Assembly (NCBI GenBank): GCA_039636775.1
Contig: CP143429.1
Coordinates: 1,116,001 to 1,180,000, forward strand
Length of the DNA: 64,000 bases
Reading direction: 5' to 3'
From: Micrococcaceae bacterium Sec5.8
GTDB lineage: Bacteria; Actinomycetota; Actinomycetes; Actinomycetales; Micrococcaceae
Below are positions 51,668-60,284 of the stretch, one piece after another. Within the stretch, counting starts at the first letter, position 1. Every line of letters begins with the position of its first letter. A model generated the notes under the pieces. It saw only the letters and a list, made by a program, of their open reading frames with translations, was not told the origin of the DNA and did not search any database. Made by a program: the position numbers and the translations under genes.

Positions 51668-52573
51668 TCAGCCTGCCAGGATCTCTTGGCGTTCGGAGAT
51701 TTCGGTCCGAAGCGCCTCAAGGACGGCCTGCACCGGGGCTGAGCGCAGTGATTCCGGGCGGGCCGCCGCCCAGATCGGCAGTTGCCGTTGGAAGTCGTCC
51801 GGCAGTACCGGCAGGAACGCGGGGTCCCCGACCGCCAGGAAGTTGGGTAGCAGACCGATCCCGCCGCCCCGCCGGACGGCCTCAAGCTGGGCGAAGATGC
51901 TGGTGGCCTGGAAGCTGGAGCGGGGCATGGGCAGCTGGGTCGATCGGTGGCCGAGTTCGGCGACCTGCAGCGCGGACTCGACGTAGGAGACGAACCCGTG
52001 CTGCCGGACGTCGTCGAGCGTTTCCGGAAGGCCGTGTTCGCGGGCATATTGCGGACTGGCATAAAGCCGGAGGAAGTAGTTGGCCAGGAAAATGGTCTGC
52101 GCATTGCTGACGTCCAGATTGCCCACCACCACCTCGAGATCCACGCCGGACCGATTCTGGCTGACCTTGCGTGTGGCGCTGAGAATTTCCACGTTCAGCA
52201 GCGGATGCCGGCGCTGGAGCCGGACCAGCGCCGGGGCGACGAACTCCGCACCAAAGCCATCCGGGGTGCTGATCCGCACCAGACCCGATAGCACGTCCTC
52301 GGACTGGGCGATGCGGTTCGTGAGCGCACCGAGGGTACCCTCGATCGCCTCGGCGGCCGCGACCGCCTCATTGCCCAGGTCCGTCAGCTCCCAACCCTGG
52401 GGGCTTCGTTCCAGAGTTCGCCCGCCAAGCTGTTTGTCCAGCGCGAGAATCCGGCGGGAAATAGTGGTGTGGGTGGTGCCCAGCGTTTCCGCCACTGCAT
52501 TGAACCGGCCCAGGCGGGCCACGGTCAGCAGGATGAGCAGGTCGTCCGGACTTGGAAGCCGCCTCAGGTCCAC
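51668..52573 (-). CDS. LysR-family transcriptional regulator
   Basis: 301 residues. N-terminal winged HTH (LGRFNAVAETLGTTHTTISRRILAL, about 21-45) and a LysR effector domain. It diverges from mmsB with 125 nt between starts that contain two overlapping palindromes, so it is the likely regulator of the mmsB-mmsA operon (inference from arrangement). Confidence 0.9.
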   Translation of the reverse strand: MDLRRLPSPDDLLILLTVARLGRFNAVAETLGTTHTTISRRILALDKQLGGRTLERSPQGWELTDLGNEAVAAAEAIEGTLGALTNRIAQSEDVLSGLVRISTPDGFGAEFVAPALVRLQRRHPLLNVEILSATRKVSQNRSGVDLEVVVGNLDVSNAQTIFLANYFLRLYASPQYAREHGLPETLDDVRQHGFVSYVESALQVAELGHRSTQLPMPRSSFQATSIFAQLEAVRRGGGIGLLPNFLAVGDPAFLPVLPDDFQRQLPIWAAARPESLRSAPVQAVLEALRTEISERQEILAG

Positions 52574-52586
52574 CGGAACTCCTCAA

Positions 52587-52612
52587 CATCACATGATGTG
52601 CATTGATGCACA
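52587..52612. promoter_or_regulatory. Overlapping palindromes in LysR/mmsB control region
   Basis: CATCA-CA-TGATG (52587-52598) overlaps TGTGCA-TTGA-TGCACA (52597-52612), 14 nt from the LysR start. Candidate autoregulatory LysR binding site. Confidence 0.45.
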
Positions 52613-52698
52613 TGCCCTCTGTAAGTTTTTACCTTGATTGCACTCTAACAGGATGTGATGCTGGACGCACAGCAAACGCAAAGCAAAGGAGCTTAGCC

Positions 52699-53601
52699 AT
52701 GGCAGTAATCGCTTGGATCGGACTGGGAAACATGGGCGGGTCTATGTCGGTGAACCTCGCCAACGCCGGCAACGAGGTGCGCGGCTTTGACCTCAACGCC
52801 GAGGCCGTAGCCGCCGCCGAGGCCGGGGGAGTCAAGCCCGCGGGCAGCATCGCCGAGGCGGTGCAGGGCGCCGACGTCGTCTTCACCATGCTCCCCAAGG
52901 GTGAGCATGCCCGCACCGTCTACCTTGGCACTGACGGTGTGCTGGCCCACGCAGACACGAAAACCCTGCTGGTGGATTCCTCCACGATCGATATCGCCTC
53001 GGCACAGGCTTTGCACGACGCCGCAGCGGAGGCAGGCTTCCGCTTCGTCGACGCGCCGGTCTCCGGCGGGATGAGCGGCGCCAAGGCTGCCACGTTGACG
53101 TTCATGATCGGCGGCGAAGCCGGCGCAGTCGCGGACGCCACCGAGTACATCCGTCCGATGGCGGCCAACATCATTCCCACCGGCGGTGCCACCACCGGGC
53201 AGGCCGCCAAGATCTGCAACAACCTGATGCTCTTCATCAACCTCGCCTCCACCGCCGAGGGCGCCGTGCTTGCTGACCGGCTCGGCCTGGACAAGCAGGT
53301 CTTCTGGGACATCGCCTCTGTTTCCTCCGGCGACAGCTGGGCGCTGCGCACCTGGTACCCGGTGGCTGGTGTGGTCCCCACCGCCGCCTCCAACAACGGC
53401 TTTGCACCGACGTTCACCGCTGAGCTGGCCAACAAGGATATCGGGCTTGCCATCAGCGCCGCGGCGGACACGGGCACGCCGCTGGAAATCGGTACGCACG
53501 TCCAGCAGCTTTTCCAGCGGCTTATCGACGCCGGCCAGTCCGGAACGGACTGCTCGGCAATCGTCAAGTTGGTGGACGGCTCGCTCGAGCCCGCCAGCTA
53601 G
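52699..53601 (+). CDS. mmsB: 3-hydroxyisobutyrate dehydrogenase
   Basis: 300 residues. NAD motif GLGNMGGSM (about 8-16), substrate motif DAPVSGGMSGA (about 122-132) and catalytic Lys in GQAAKICNN (about K171). It converts 3-hydroxyisobutyrate to methylmalonate semialdehyde in valine breakdown, which fits the next gene. AAAGGAG lies 9 nt before the ATG. Confidence 0.92.
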   Translation: MAVIAWIGLGNMGGSMSVNLANAGNEVRGFDLNAEAVAAAEAGGVKPAGSIAEAVQGADVVFTMLPKGEHARTVYLGTDGVLAHADTKTLLVDSSTIDIASAQALHDAAAEAGFRFVDAPVSGGMSGAKAATLTFMIGGEAGAVADATEYIRPMAANIIPTGGATTGQAAKICNNLMLFINLASTAEGAVLADRLGLDKQVFWDIASVSSGDSWALRTWYPVAGVVPTAASNNGFAPTFTAELANKDIGLAISAAADTGTPLEIGTHVQQLFQRLIDAGQSGTDCSAIVKLVDGSLEPAS

Positions 53602-53624
53602 ACCTCCAAACTCTTGAGAAAGCG

Positions 53625-55118
53625 ATGCACCCCATGGAACGTATTCCGCACTTCATCAACGGCGCTCTGGTGTCCGACGCCGAGCGCTACGGCCCCGTCT
53701 TCAACCCCGCTACCGGCGAACAGGAAAAGGAAGTAGCCCTGGCCTCCGCCGCCCGGGTCGAGGAAGCCGTCGCCGCCGCCCGTGCCGCCCTTCCGGGTTG
53801 GCGCGCCACGAGCCTGGCCAAACGCACCGCCATCTTCTTCCGGGTCCGCGAACTGCTGATGCAGCGCCGGCCCGAACTGGCTGCCCTGCTGACCAGCGAG
53901 CACGGCAAGGTCCTCTCCGACGCGGAGGGCGAGATCACCCGCGGCCTGGAGAACATCGAATTCGCCACGGGCCTCTCCCACGCGCTCAAGGGGGAACGCT
54001 CCGAGCAGGTGTCCAGCGGGGTGGATGTCCACTCCGTCCGCCAGCCGGTCGGCGTCGTCGCCTGCATCACGCCCTTCAACTTCCCCGCCATGGTGCCGCT
54101 GTGGATGATTGGCAGCGCCCTTGCCTGCGGCAACACGGTGCTGCTCAAGCCGAGCGAAAAAGATCCGTCCCCGGCCCTCTTCATTGCGCAGGCTTTCGCC
54201 GAAGCCGGCCTGCCCGACGGTGTCCTCAACGTGGTGCACGGCGACAAGGAAGCCGTCGATGTCCTGCTGGAGCACCCGGATGTGAAGGCCGTCAGTTTTG
54301 TCGGCTCAACGCCGATCGCCCAGTCGATCTACAAGCGCGCCGCCGAGAACGGCAAGCGGGTCCAGGCCCTGGGCGGCGCCAAAAACCACATGGTGGTGCT
54401 CCCGGACGCGGACCTGGACATGGCCGCAGACGCCGCCGTTTCCGCAGCCTACGGGTCCGCGGGCGAGCGCTGCATGGCTGTCAGTGTCCTTGTCGCCGTC
54501 GGGAACATCGCCGACGAACTCGTCGAGGGGATCAAAACCCGGATGGCCACGCTCAAGATCGGTCCCGGCACGGACCCGGCCTCGCAGATGGGACCGCTCA
54601 TCACCGCGGAGCACCGGAACAAGGTGGCCTCCTACGTGGCCGGCGCCGCGGACGAGGGCGCCTCTGTGGTGGTGGACGGACGGGACCAGACGTTCGACTC
54701 CCACGGCTTCTTCATCGGCGTCAGCCTGGTGGACCACGTCAAGCCCGGCATGAAGGTTTACGACGACGAAATCTTCGGACCCGTCCTGTCCGTGGTCCGC
54801 GTTGAGACCTACGCCGACGCCGTCACGCTGGTCAACGACAACGAGTTCGGCAACGGCGTGGCGATTTTCACCCGCGACGGCGGCGCCGCCCGGCAGTTCG
54901 AATTCGACGTCGAGGCAGGCATGGTGGGCGTCAACGTGCCGATCCCAGTGCCGGTGGGGACGTTCTCCTTCGGCGGTTGGAAGAACTCGCTCTTCGGCGA
55001 CACCCACATGTACGGCCCGGAAAGCATCCGCTTTTACACCCGTGGCAAGGTCGTGACCACCCGCTGGCCGGACCCGTCCACGTCCGTGATCGACCTCGGG
55101 TTCCCGCAGGTCGACTGA
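53625..55118 (+). CDS. mmsA: Methylmalonate-semialdehyde dehydrogenase (CoA-acylating)
   Basis: 497-residue aldehyde dehydrogenase. FINGALVSDA and FNPATGEQEKEVALAS at the N-terminus, CITPFNFPAMVPLWM (about 146-160), and catalytic Cys about 283 in GERCMAVSV, where the usual Glu of non-acylating enzymes is absent. It makes propionyl-CoA and CO2. An alternative ATG lies 3 codons in. Follows mmsB by 23 nt. Confidence 0.93.
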   Translation: MHPMERIPHFINGALVSDAERYGPVFNPATGEQEKEVALASAARVEEAVAAARAALPGWRATSLAKRTAIFFRVRELLMQRRPELAALLTSEHGKVLSDAEGEITRGLENIEFATGLSHALKGERSEQVSSGVDVHSVRQPVGVVACITPFNFPAMVPLWMIGSALACGNTVLLKPSEKDPSPALFIAQAFAEAGLPDGVLNVVHGDKEAVDVLLEHPDVKAVSFVGSTPIAQSIYKRAAENGKRVQALGGAKNHMVVLPDADLDMAADAAVSAAYGSAGERCMAVSVLVAVGNIADELVEGIKTRMATLKIGPGTDPASQMGPLITAEHRNKVASYVAGAADEGASVVVDGRDQTFDSHGFFIGVSLVDHVKPGMKVYDDEIFGPVLSVVRVETYADAVTLVNDNEFGNGVAIFTRDGGAARQFEFDVEAGMVGVNVPIPVPVGTFSFGGWKNSLFGDTHMYGPESIRFYTRGKVVTTRWPDPSTSVIDLGFPQVD

Positions 55119-55375
55119 CAGGTCTTTCCTTCCAGCACAACGCGGGGTCACGTCGCGCCCATCCGGGCTGCGGGTGGCCCCTCGTTGCTTGCAGTCGCCG
55201 GCACAAGAGGAGGCGCGCAAGGACACGTCCAGCACAGCGGCGCGGAGCTGCCGCCGGGCAGCGATGGCTGGCCGTATGTGCCGGAGCTGGTGGCGGCCCC
55301 CCACTTTGTCCTGGCACCACCACAAGGCTCCCGGGAGGACGGCAGGAACGGTCACCGCCGCGGACGCCGCTTTCG

Positions 55376-55882
55376 CTAGCCCTTCATGATCTCCGCGCGC
55401 TGGGCCATGTAGTCCTCCATGGAGAGCTCGCCCTCGCTGTAGCGCTGATCAAGTTCGGCAAGTTTTCGGGCCCGGAACCCCTGCGGAGCCGACGGCGGGG
55501 CAGGCGCCTCCGGCGCCGGGGCCGGGGGCTGCTGCTGCGCCGCCGGCGGCCGCCAAGCCTGCGGCGGGTTGTTCAGATACTCAGGGCTGTCCTCATAGGG
55601 GACCGGGGGCTGCGGGGTGGCCGGCGGTTGCGGTGCACCGAGCTGGCCGAAGCCACCGTAGTAATCGCGTTGGGTGAATCCGTCGCGGGGCTGGTTGCTC
55701 TGTTGCCCGGGGTAGCGGCCGGCACTGCCCCCGGACGGGTCGCCGGGAAACTGCCCGAACTGGTCCGGGCCGCCGGACAGGCCCTGGTTCTGGTTCCGGC
55801 CGCGCACCGACTTTTTGTAGTAGCGCATCGCCATCGGGATCAGGAATGACAAAACGATGATCCAAAAGAACATACTGCTCAC
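55376..55882 (-). CDS. SHOCT-domain membrane-anchored protein
   Basis: 168 residues. One N-terminal membrane helix (about 3-20), a long Gln/Pro/Gly-rich disordered region (about 30-135) and a C-terminal SHOCT motif (KLAELDQRYSEGELSMEDYM, about 139-158). SHOCT domains are thought to mediate oligomerisation. The GTG start has GAAAGG upstream; an ATG 3 codons in is possible. The 257 nt between it and mmsA hold no gene I can support. Confidence 0.8.
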   Translation of the reverse strand: MSSMFFWIIVLSFLIPMAMRYYKKSVRGRNQNQGLSGGPDQFGQFPGDPSGGSAGRYPGQQSNQPRDGFTQRDYYGGFGQLGAPQPPATPQPPVPYEDSPEYLNNPPQAWRPPAAQQQPPAPAPEAPAPPSAPQGFRARKLAELDQRYSEGELSMEDYMAQRAEIMKG

Positions 55883-55973
55883 GGTACCGGGCCTTTCGAA
55901 AGGGGTGCTTCCAGCCTAACGCCCGGCCCCTCTGCAACGTGCCCGCCCGGACCTGCCAAACCAGCTTTCATCT

Positions 55974-55995
55974 ATCGACAATTATCGATATACTG
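55974..55995. promoter_or_regulatory. Candidate ArsR operator before arsD
   Basis: TATCGACAA-TTATCGATATA, overlapping a TATACT box (55989-55994). It matches the site at 58652-58671 at 18 of 20 positions, so one ArsR probably binds both. Confidence 0.6.
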
Positions 55996-56101
55996 TCCGT
56001 GGGCACTTATTCTGCTAAGGACTGCCCTGCGGGGAAGACCTTGAAGAGGGCCCAGTGTTTCGGTATCGCATCGAAACGCCAGGAAATCCGAGGAGAACCA
56101 C

Positions 56102-56494
56102 ATGCCTGCCATCCGCATCTACGAATCCGCTCTGTGCTGTGACACCGGTGTTTGCGGCCCCGACGTAGACCAGTCACTGGTGGATATCACCGCGGACGTC
56201 CGGCATCTGAAAGGCCTCGGTGCTGACATTGCGCGCTACAACCTGGCCAGCGAGCCGACCGCCTTCGCGTCGGACGAAACGGTCCGTGGATTCATGCACC
56301 TGGTTGGATCCAAGGGCCTTCCGCTCACCACCGTCGACGGCGTCACGGTGGCCACCGGGAACTACCCGGGCCGGGGCACGCTGCTCGCCTTTGCCGGACT
56401 GGGCGAAGCGAAGGTGGAACCGCAGCCGCGCCCGGACCTCGGCCTGGGCGACAAGTCCAGCGGCTGCTGCGGCGGCACCTCGAGCTGCAGTTAG
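56102..56494 (+). CDS. arsD: Arsenite metallochaperone ArsD
   Basis: 130 residues. The thiol triad C12, C13 and C18 (LCCDTGVCG) sits at exactly the positions of the E. coli plasmid ArsD arsenite site. A second Cys pair and a last Cys are in SGCCGGTSSCS at the C-terminus. It hands As(III)/Sb(III) to ArsA, encoded 8 nt downstream. GAGGAG precedes the ATG. Confidence 0.93.
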   Translation: MPAIRIYESALCCDTGVCGPDVDQSLVDITADVRHLKGLGADIARYNLASEPTAFASDETVRGFMHLVGSKGLPLTTVDGVTVATGNYPGRGTLLAFAGLGEAKVEPQPRPDLGLGDKSSGCCGGTSSCS

Positions 56495-56502
56495 GTCCGG
56501 GC

Positions 56503-58305
56503 GTGAAGTTTCTGGACAACGCACCCCGGTTCCTGTTCTTCACCGGCAAAGGCGGCGTGGGCAAGACCTCCGTAGCCTGCGCCACAGCGCTTACCCTGGC
56601 CAAAGCCGGTCAAAACGTACTTCTTGTCAGTACTGACCCTGCGTCCAACGTCGGGCAGGTTTTCGGCCTCACGATCGGAAACGCCGTCACTGCCATCAAG
56701 GAGGTGCCGGGTCTCTTTGCGCTGGAGATTGACCCGGAGCAGGCTGCCGACGCCTACCGCGAACGGATCATCGGACCCGTCCGCGGTCTCTTGCCCGAGG
56801 CGGAGCTGGCCGGCATTTCCGAAAGCCTCTCGGGTTCCTGTACGACGGAGATCGCATCTTTCGATGAGTTTACGAACCTGCTCGCCGACGATACCTCCTA
56901 CGGGGAGTATGACCACATCGTCTTCGATACCGCCCCGACCGGCCACACGATCCGGCTCTTGCAACTGCCCGGGTCGTGGACAAATTTTCTTGAGGCGGGC
57001 AAGGGCGACCCGTCCTGCCTGGGCCCGTTGTCGGGCCTGGAGAAGCATAAGCAGGTCTACGCCAAGGCGGTCCAGGCCCTCACAGACCCGGCGAGGACCC
57101 GGCTTGTCCTGGTCGCCCGCGCGCAGACCTCGTCCCTGACCGAGATTGAGCGGACGTACCTCGAACTCAACCAGATCGGAATCGGCGGCGGCTATGTCGT
57201 TGTCAACGGCGTCCTGCCCGAGGCCGCCGGCGACGAGGACCTGGCGCAGGCCCTGCGCGCCCGGGAAGCTGCGGCCATCGCAGCCATACCCAAGGCCGTC
57301 GCCGCCCTGCCCCGGGACGTCCTGGACCTGTTGCCGGGCAACATGGTCGGCATCCCGGCGCTTGAGTCCCTGTTCGCGGCCACTTCCGGTGCCGACATCA
57401 CCGGTGACGGCGCGCTCGTGCCCGACGTTGAAGACGCGCCGCTGGCTGCCCTGGTGAACGAAGTGGAGCTCGACGGCCACGGCCTCGTACTGTGCATGGG
57501 CAAAGGCGGGGTGGGGAAGACCACCGTGGCTGCCGCCATTGCAGTCGCTCTCGCCCGGCGCGGGCATGCGGTGCACCTCACCACCACTGATCCCGCGGCC
57601 CACCTCACCGAAACCCTCCACGGTTCCATCCCGGGCCTGACGGTTTCGCGCATCGATCCGGAAGCGGCCATTGCGGAGTATCGACGCCATGTGATGGAGA
57701 CCAAGGGCCGAAGCCTGGACGAGGACGGGCGCGCGGCCCTCGCAGAAGACCTGATGTCCCCGTGCACGGACGAAGTCGCGGTGTTCCGGCAGTTCTCAAG
57801 GGTGGTGCAGGAATCCCGCCGGCACTTCGTGGTCATCGACACGGCACCGACCGGCCACACGCTGCTGCTTCTGGACGCCACCGGTTCCTACCACCGGGAG
57901 ATCGCCCGCCAGGTCGGTGACACGATGGGATTCGTGACACCGCTCATGCGGCTGCAGGATCCGGCACAGACCAAGGTCATTCTCGTGACCTTGGCCGAAA
58001 CGACGCCCGTGCTCGAAGCCGAGGAACTCAAAGGAGATTTGGAACGGGCCGGGATTTATCCGTGGGCCTGGGTGATCAACAACTCGATCGCCGCCGCACA
58101 TCCGCAGACGCCGTTTCTGCGGGCCCGCGCAACGAGCGAAATCGAACAGATCACGAAGGTGCACAAACTGACGGACCGTTTCGCGCTCATTCCGCTGCTG
58201 CCCGAAGAGCCGACCGGTGAAGAGAAGTTGGCGGCCCTGACCGCAGGTTACAGGGAAGCCAGGAGGCCGGCCGTCCGCTCCATAGCGCCGGGTACGAGGG
58301 AGTAG
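56503..58305 (+). CDS. arsA: Arsenite-stimulated ATPase ArsA
   Basis: 600 residues with two homologous halves. P-loops GKGGVGKT at about 15-22 and 333-340; DTAPTGHT signal motifs in both halves (about 142-149 and 447-454). The three metalloid Cys are present: C113, C172 (same numbers as E. coli ArsA) and C421. It energises the arsenite pump; here the pump gene is acr3, not arsB. The last 58 nt overlap the arsR 3' end on the other strand. GTG start. Confidence 0.93.
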   Translation: MKFLDNAPRFLFFTGKGGVGKTSVACATALTLAKAGQNVLLVSTDPASNVGQVFGLTIGNAVTAIKEVPGLFALEIDPEQAADAYRERIIGPVRGLLPEAELAGISESLSGSCTTEIASFDEFTNLLADDTSYGEYDHIVFDTAPTGHTIRLLQLPGSWTNFLEAGKGDPSCLGPLSGLEKHKQVYAKAVQALTDPARTRLVLVARAQTSSLTEIERTYLELNQIGIGGGYVVVNGVLPEAAGDEDLAQALRAREAAAIAAIPKAVAALPRDVLDLLPGNMVGIPALESLFAATSGADITGDGALVPDVEDAPLAALVNEVELDGHGLVLCMGKGGVGKTTVAAAIAVALARRGHAVHLTTTDPAAHLTETLHGSIPGLTVSRIDPEAAIAEYRRHVMETKGRSLDEDGRAALAEDLMSPCTDEVAVFRQFSRVVQESRRHFVVIDTAPTGHTLLLLDATGSYHREIARQVGDTMGFVTPLMRLQDPAQTKVILVTLAETTPVLEAEELKGDLERAGIYPWAWVINNSIAAAHPQTPFLRARATSEIEQITKVHKLTDRFALIPLLPEEPTGEEKLAALTAGYREARRPAVRSIAPGTRE

Positions 58306-58625
58306 TACGCCCAGGTACCGCGTTTTTCGCGGTGCAGCAGGCCTGCGTCGACCAGAATTTTCAGGTGATGGGACACCGTGGGCTGACCCAGGTCCAGCGG
58401 CTCGGTGAGCTCACACACGCACGATTCACCGGAGGCCTCGCCCTTGACGATGGAGAGCAGACGCAGCCGGTTGGGATCGGCCAGGGCCTTGAACACGAGG
58501 GCCGTGCGCCGGGCGTCTTCTGCGCTGAGACCAGACCGGCCGGACGGTACGCAGCGGGCGCCGTCGACGTCGGGCCCCAGAGTTTGCAGAGAATCCATGT
58601 GTCCATTATGCACATGGATTGACAT
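58248..58625 (-). CDS. arsR: ArsR-family As(III)-responsive repressor
   Basis: 125 residues (or 116 from ATG at 58598). Winged HTH with the As(III) site SCVCELTEPL (C69, C71) in the DNA-recognition helix region, and LGQPTVSHHLKILVDAGLL (about 79-97) as HTH; C25 might be a third ligand. No convincing ribosome site, so the start is uncertain. A 10-bp perfect inverted repeat lies over the two candidate starts (58592-58620). Confidence 0.9.
   Translation of the reverse strand: MSIHVHNGHMDSLQTLGPDVDGARCVPSGRSGLSAEDARRTALVFKALADPNRLRLLSIVKGEASGESCVCELTEPLDLGQPTVSHHLKILVDAGLLHREKRGTWAYYSLVPGAMERTAGLLASL
58592..58620. repeat. Inverted repeat at arsR start
   Basis: AATCCATGTG (58592-58601) and CACATGGATT (58611-58620) with 9-nt centre. 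It covers the start region of arsR; possible RNA hairpin or second operator. Confidence 0.7.
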
Positions 58626-58651
58626 TCATCGATATAGCCGGACATACTGCA

Positions 58652-58673
58652 TATCGACAAGTATCAATATATC
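58652..58673. promoter_or_regulatory. Candidate ArsR operator between arsR and acr3
   Basis: TATCGACAA-GTATCAATATA, near-identical to the site before arsD; another ATCGATATA half lies at 58628-58636. Confidence 0.6.
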
Positions 58674-58711
58674 GCTTGAAACCCAGTACGGCCGAGAACC
58701 ACAGGAGCCCC

Positions 58712-59809
58712 GTGAGCATCCAGACTGATTTGTCGCCCACCCAGGGAGGCGAGGCCGCTGTCGTCGGCAAGCTCTCCACCCTGGACCGTTTCCTGCCGGT
58801 GTGGATCATGGCCGCCATGGTCCTGGGGCTGCTGTTGGGCACCTTCGTCCCGGGACTGAACACCGCGCTTGAGTCGGTCACGGTCGGCGAGGTGTCGCTG
58901 CCGATTGCCATCGGGTTGCTGGTCATGATGTACCCGGTGCTCGCCAAAGTCCGCTACGACCAGACGCGCCGCGTGGTCGGGGACCGCAAACTCATGATCA
59001 CCTCCCTGGTGCTGAACTGGGTCCTGGCGCCCGCGTTTATGTTCGCGCTGGCCTGGATCTTCATCCCGGACCTGCCCGAGTACCGCACAGGCCTGATCAT
59101 TGTGGGACTGGCCCGCTGCATCGCCATGGTGATGATCTGGAACGACCTCGCCTGCGGCGACCGCGAAGCCGCCGCCGTCCTGGTGGCTATCAACTCCGTC
59201 TTCCAGGTGGTGGCGTTCGGCGCGCTGGGCTGGTTCTACCTGCAACTGCTGCCCGCCCTGCTGGGCTTGCCGACCACCAGCGCGGACTTCTCCTTCTGGG
59301 CCATCACCGCCTCCGTCCTGGTGTTCCTGGGGATCCCCCTGCTGGCCGGATTCCTGACCCGCACCCTCGGGGAAAAGGCTAAAGGCCGCGACTGGTACGA
59401 GGGGACATTCCTGCCGAAGCTGGGCCCGTGGGCACTCTATGGCCTGCTCTTCACCATCACGCTGCTCTTTGCGTTGCAGGGCGGCACCATCACCTCCCGC
59501 CCGCTGGATGTCGTCCGGATCGCCGTGCCGCTGCTGGTCTATTTCCTGGTGGTCTTTGCCGCCGGCATGCTGATCGGTAAGGGGCTGGGCCGTGGCTACG
59601 CCAAAACCACCACGCTCGCCTTCACGGCCGCCGGCAACAACTTCGAGCTCGCCATTGCCGTCGCGATCGGCACGTTCGGCGTCACCTCCGGCCAGGCCCT
59701 CGCAGGCGTCGTCGGACCCTTGATCGAAGTCCCCGTCCTTGTTGCACTGGTATACGTGGCCCTCTGGGCCCGCCAACGTTACTTCACCCCCAGCACCCTT
59801 TCCCGCTAA
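58712..59809 (+). CDS. acr3: ACR3-family arsenite efflux transporter
   Basis: 365 residues, 10 helices. The ACR3 signature CIAMVMIWNDLACGD (about 133-147) includes the conserved Cys, and the AAGNNFELAIAVAIG stretch (about 309-323) is the TM9 site. GTG at 58712 has ACAGGAG upstream, excluding the 31 codons before it. It expels As(III), with ArsA as possible ATP-driven partner. Confidence 0.93.
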   Translation: MSIQTDLSPTQGGEAAVVGKLSTLDRFLPVWIMAAMVLGLLLGTFVPGLNTALESVTVGEVSLPIAIGLLVMMYPVLAKVRYDQTRRVVGDRKLMITSLVLNWVLAPAFMFALAWIFIPDLPEYRTGLIIVGLARCIAMVMIWNDLACGDREAAAVLVAINSVFQVVAFGALGWFYLQLLPALLGLPTTSADFSFWAITASVLVFLGIPLLAGFLTRTLGEKAKGRDWYEGTFLPKLGPWALYGLLFTITLLFALQGGTITSRPLDVVRIAVPLLVYFLVVFAAGMLIGKGLGRGYAKTTTLAFTAAGNNFELAIAVAIGTFGVTSGQALAGVVGPLIEVPVLVALVYVALWARQRYFTPSTLSR

Positions 59810-59834
59810 ACTCCCTCACCTTTCAGGAGACTCC

Positions 59835-60257
59835 ATGAGCACCGAAACCACCCCAAAGCCCTCCGTCCTCTTCGTCTGCGTCCACAACGCCGGCCGCTCC
59901 CAGATGGCCGCCGCCTTCCTCACCACCCTGTCCAGGGGAGCGATCGAGGTCCGTTCCGCCGGCTCCCAGCCTGCCGACAAGGTCAACCCGGCCGCCGTGG
60001 AGGCCATGGCCGAACTCGGCATCGACATGTCCGCCGAAATCCCCAAAGTCCTCACCACCGAGGCCGTGAAGGAATCCGACGTCGTCATCACCATGGGGTG
60101 CGGTGATACCTGCCCGATCTTTCCGGGCAAACGCTACGAGGACTGGGAACTCGAAGACCCGGCCGGGGCGGGCGTCGCAGCCGTCCGCCCGATCCGCGAC
60201 GACATCAAGTCCCGCATCGAGGAACTCATCGCTTCCCTTACGCCCGCCGCCAAGTAA
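59835..60257 (+). CDS. arsC: Arsenate reductase, LMW-phosphatase type
   Basis: 140 residues. P-loop VCVHNAGRSQMAA with nucleophile C15, and the pair C89/C93 in MGCGDTCPIFPG. WELEDPAG is also typical. It reduces As(V) to As(III). Spacing of the second Cys pair resembles actinobacterial rather than S. aureus enzymes; the electron donor may be thioredoxin from the downstream trxB or mycothiol. AGGAGA before ATG. Confidence 0.93.
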   Translation: MSTETTPKPSVLFVCVHNAGRSQMAAAFLTTLSRGAIEVRSAGSQPADKVNPAAVEAMAELGIDMSAEIPKVLTTEAVKESDVVITMGCGDTCPIFPGKRYEDWELEDPAGAGVAAVRPIRDDIKSRIEELIASLTPAAK

Positions 60258-60284
60258 CCCGTTCCCAGCACCAGGAGACATCTC

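Noticed and set aside
55119..55375. Short frames between mmsA and the SHOCT gene
   Set aside because: No ribosome site, no recognisable sequence and mixed codon bias; treated as non-coding.
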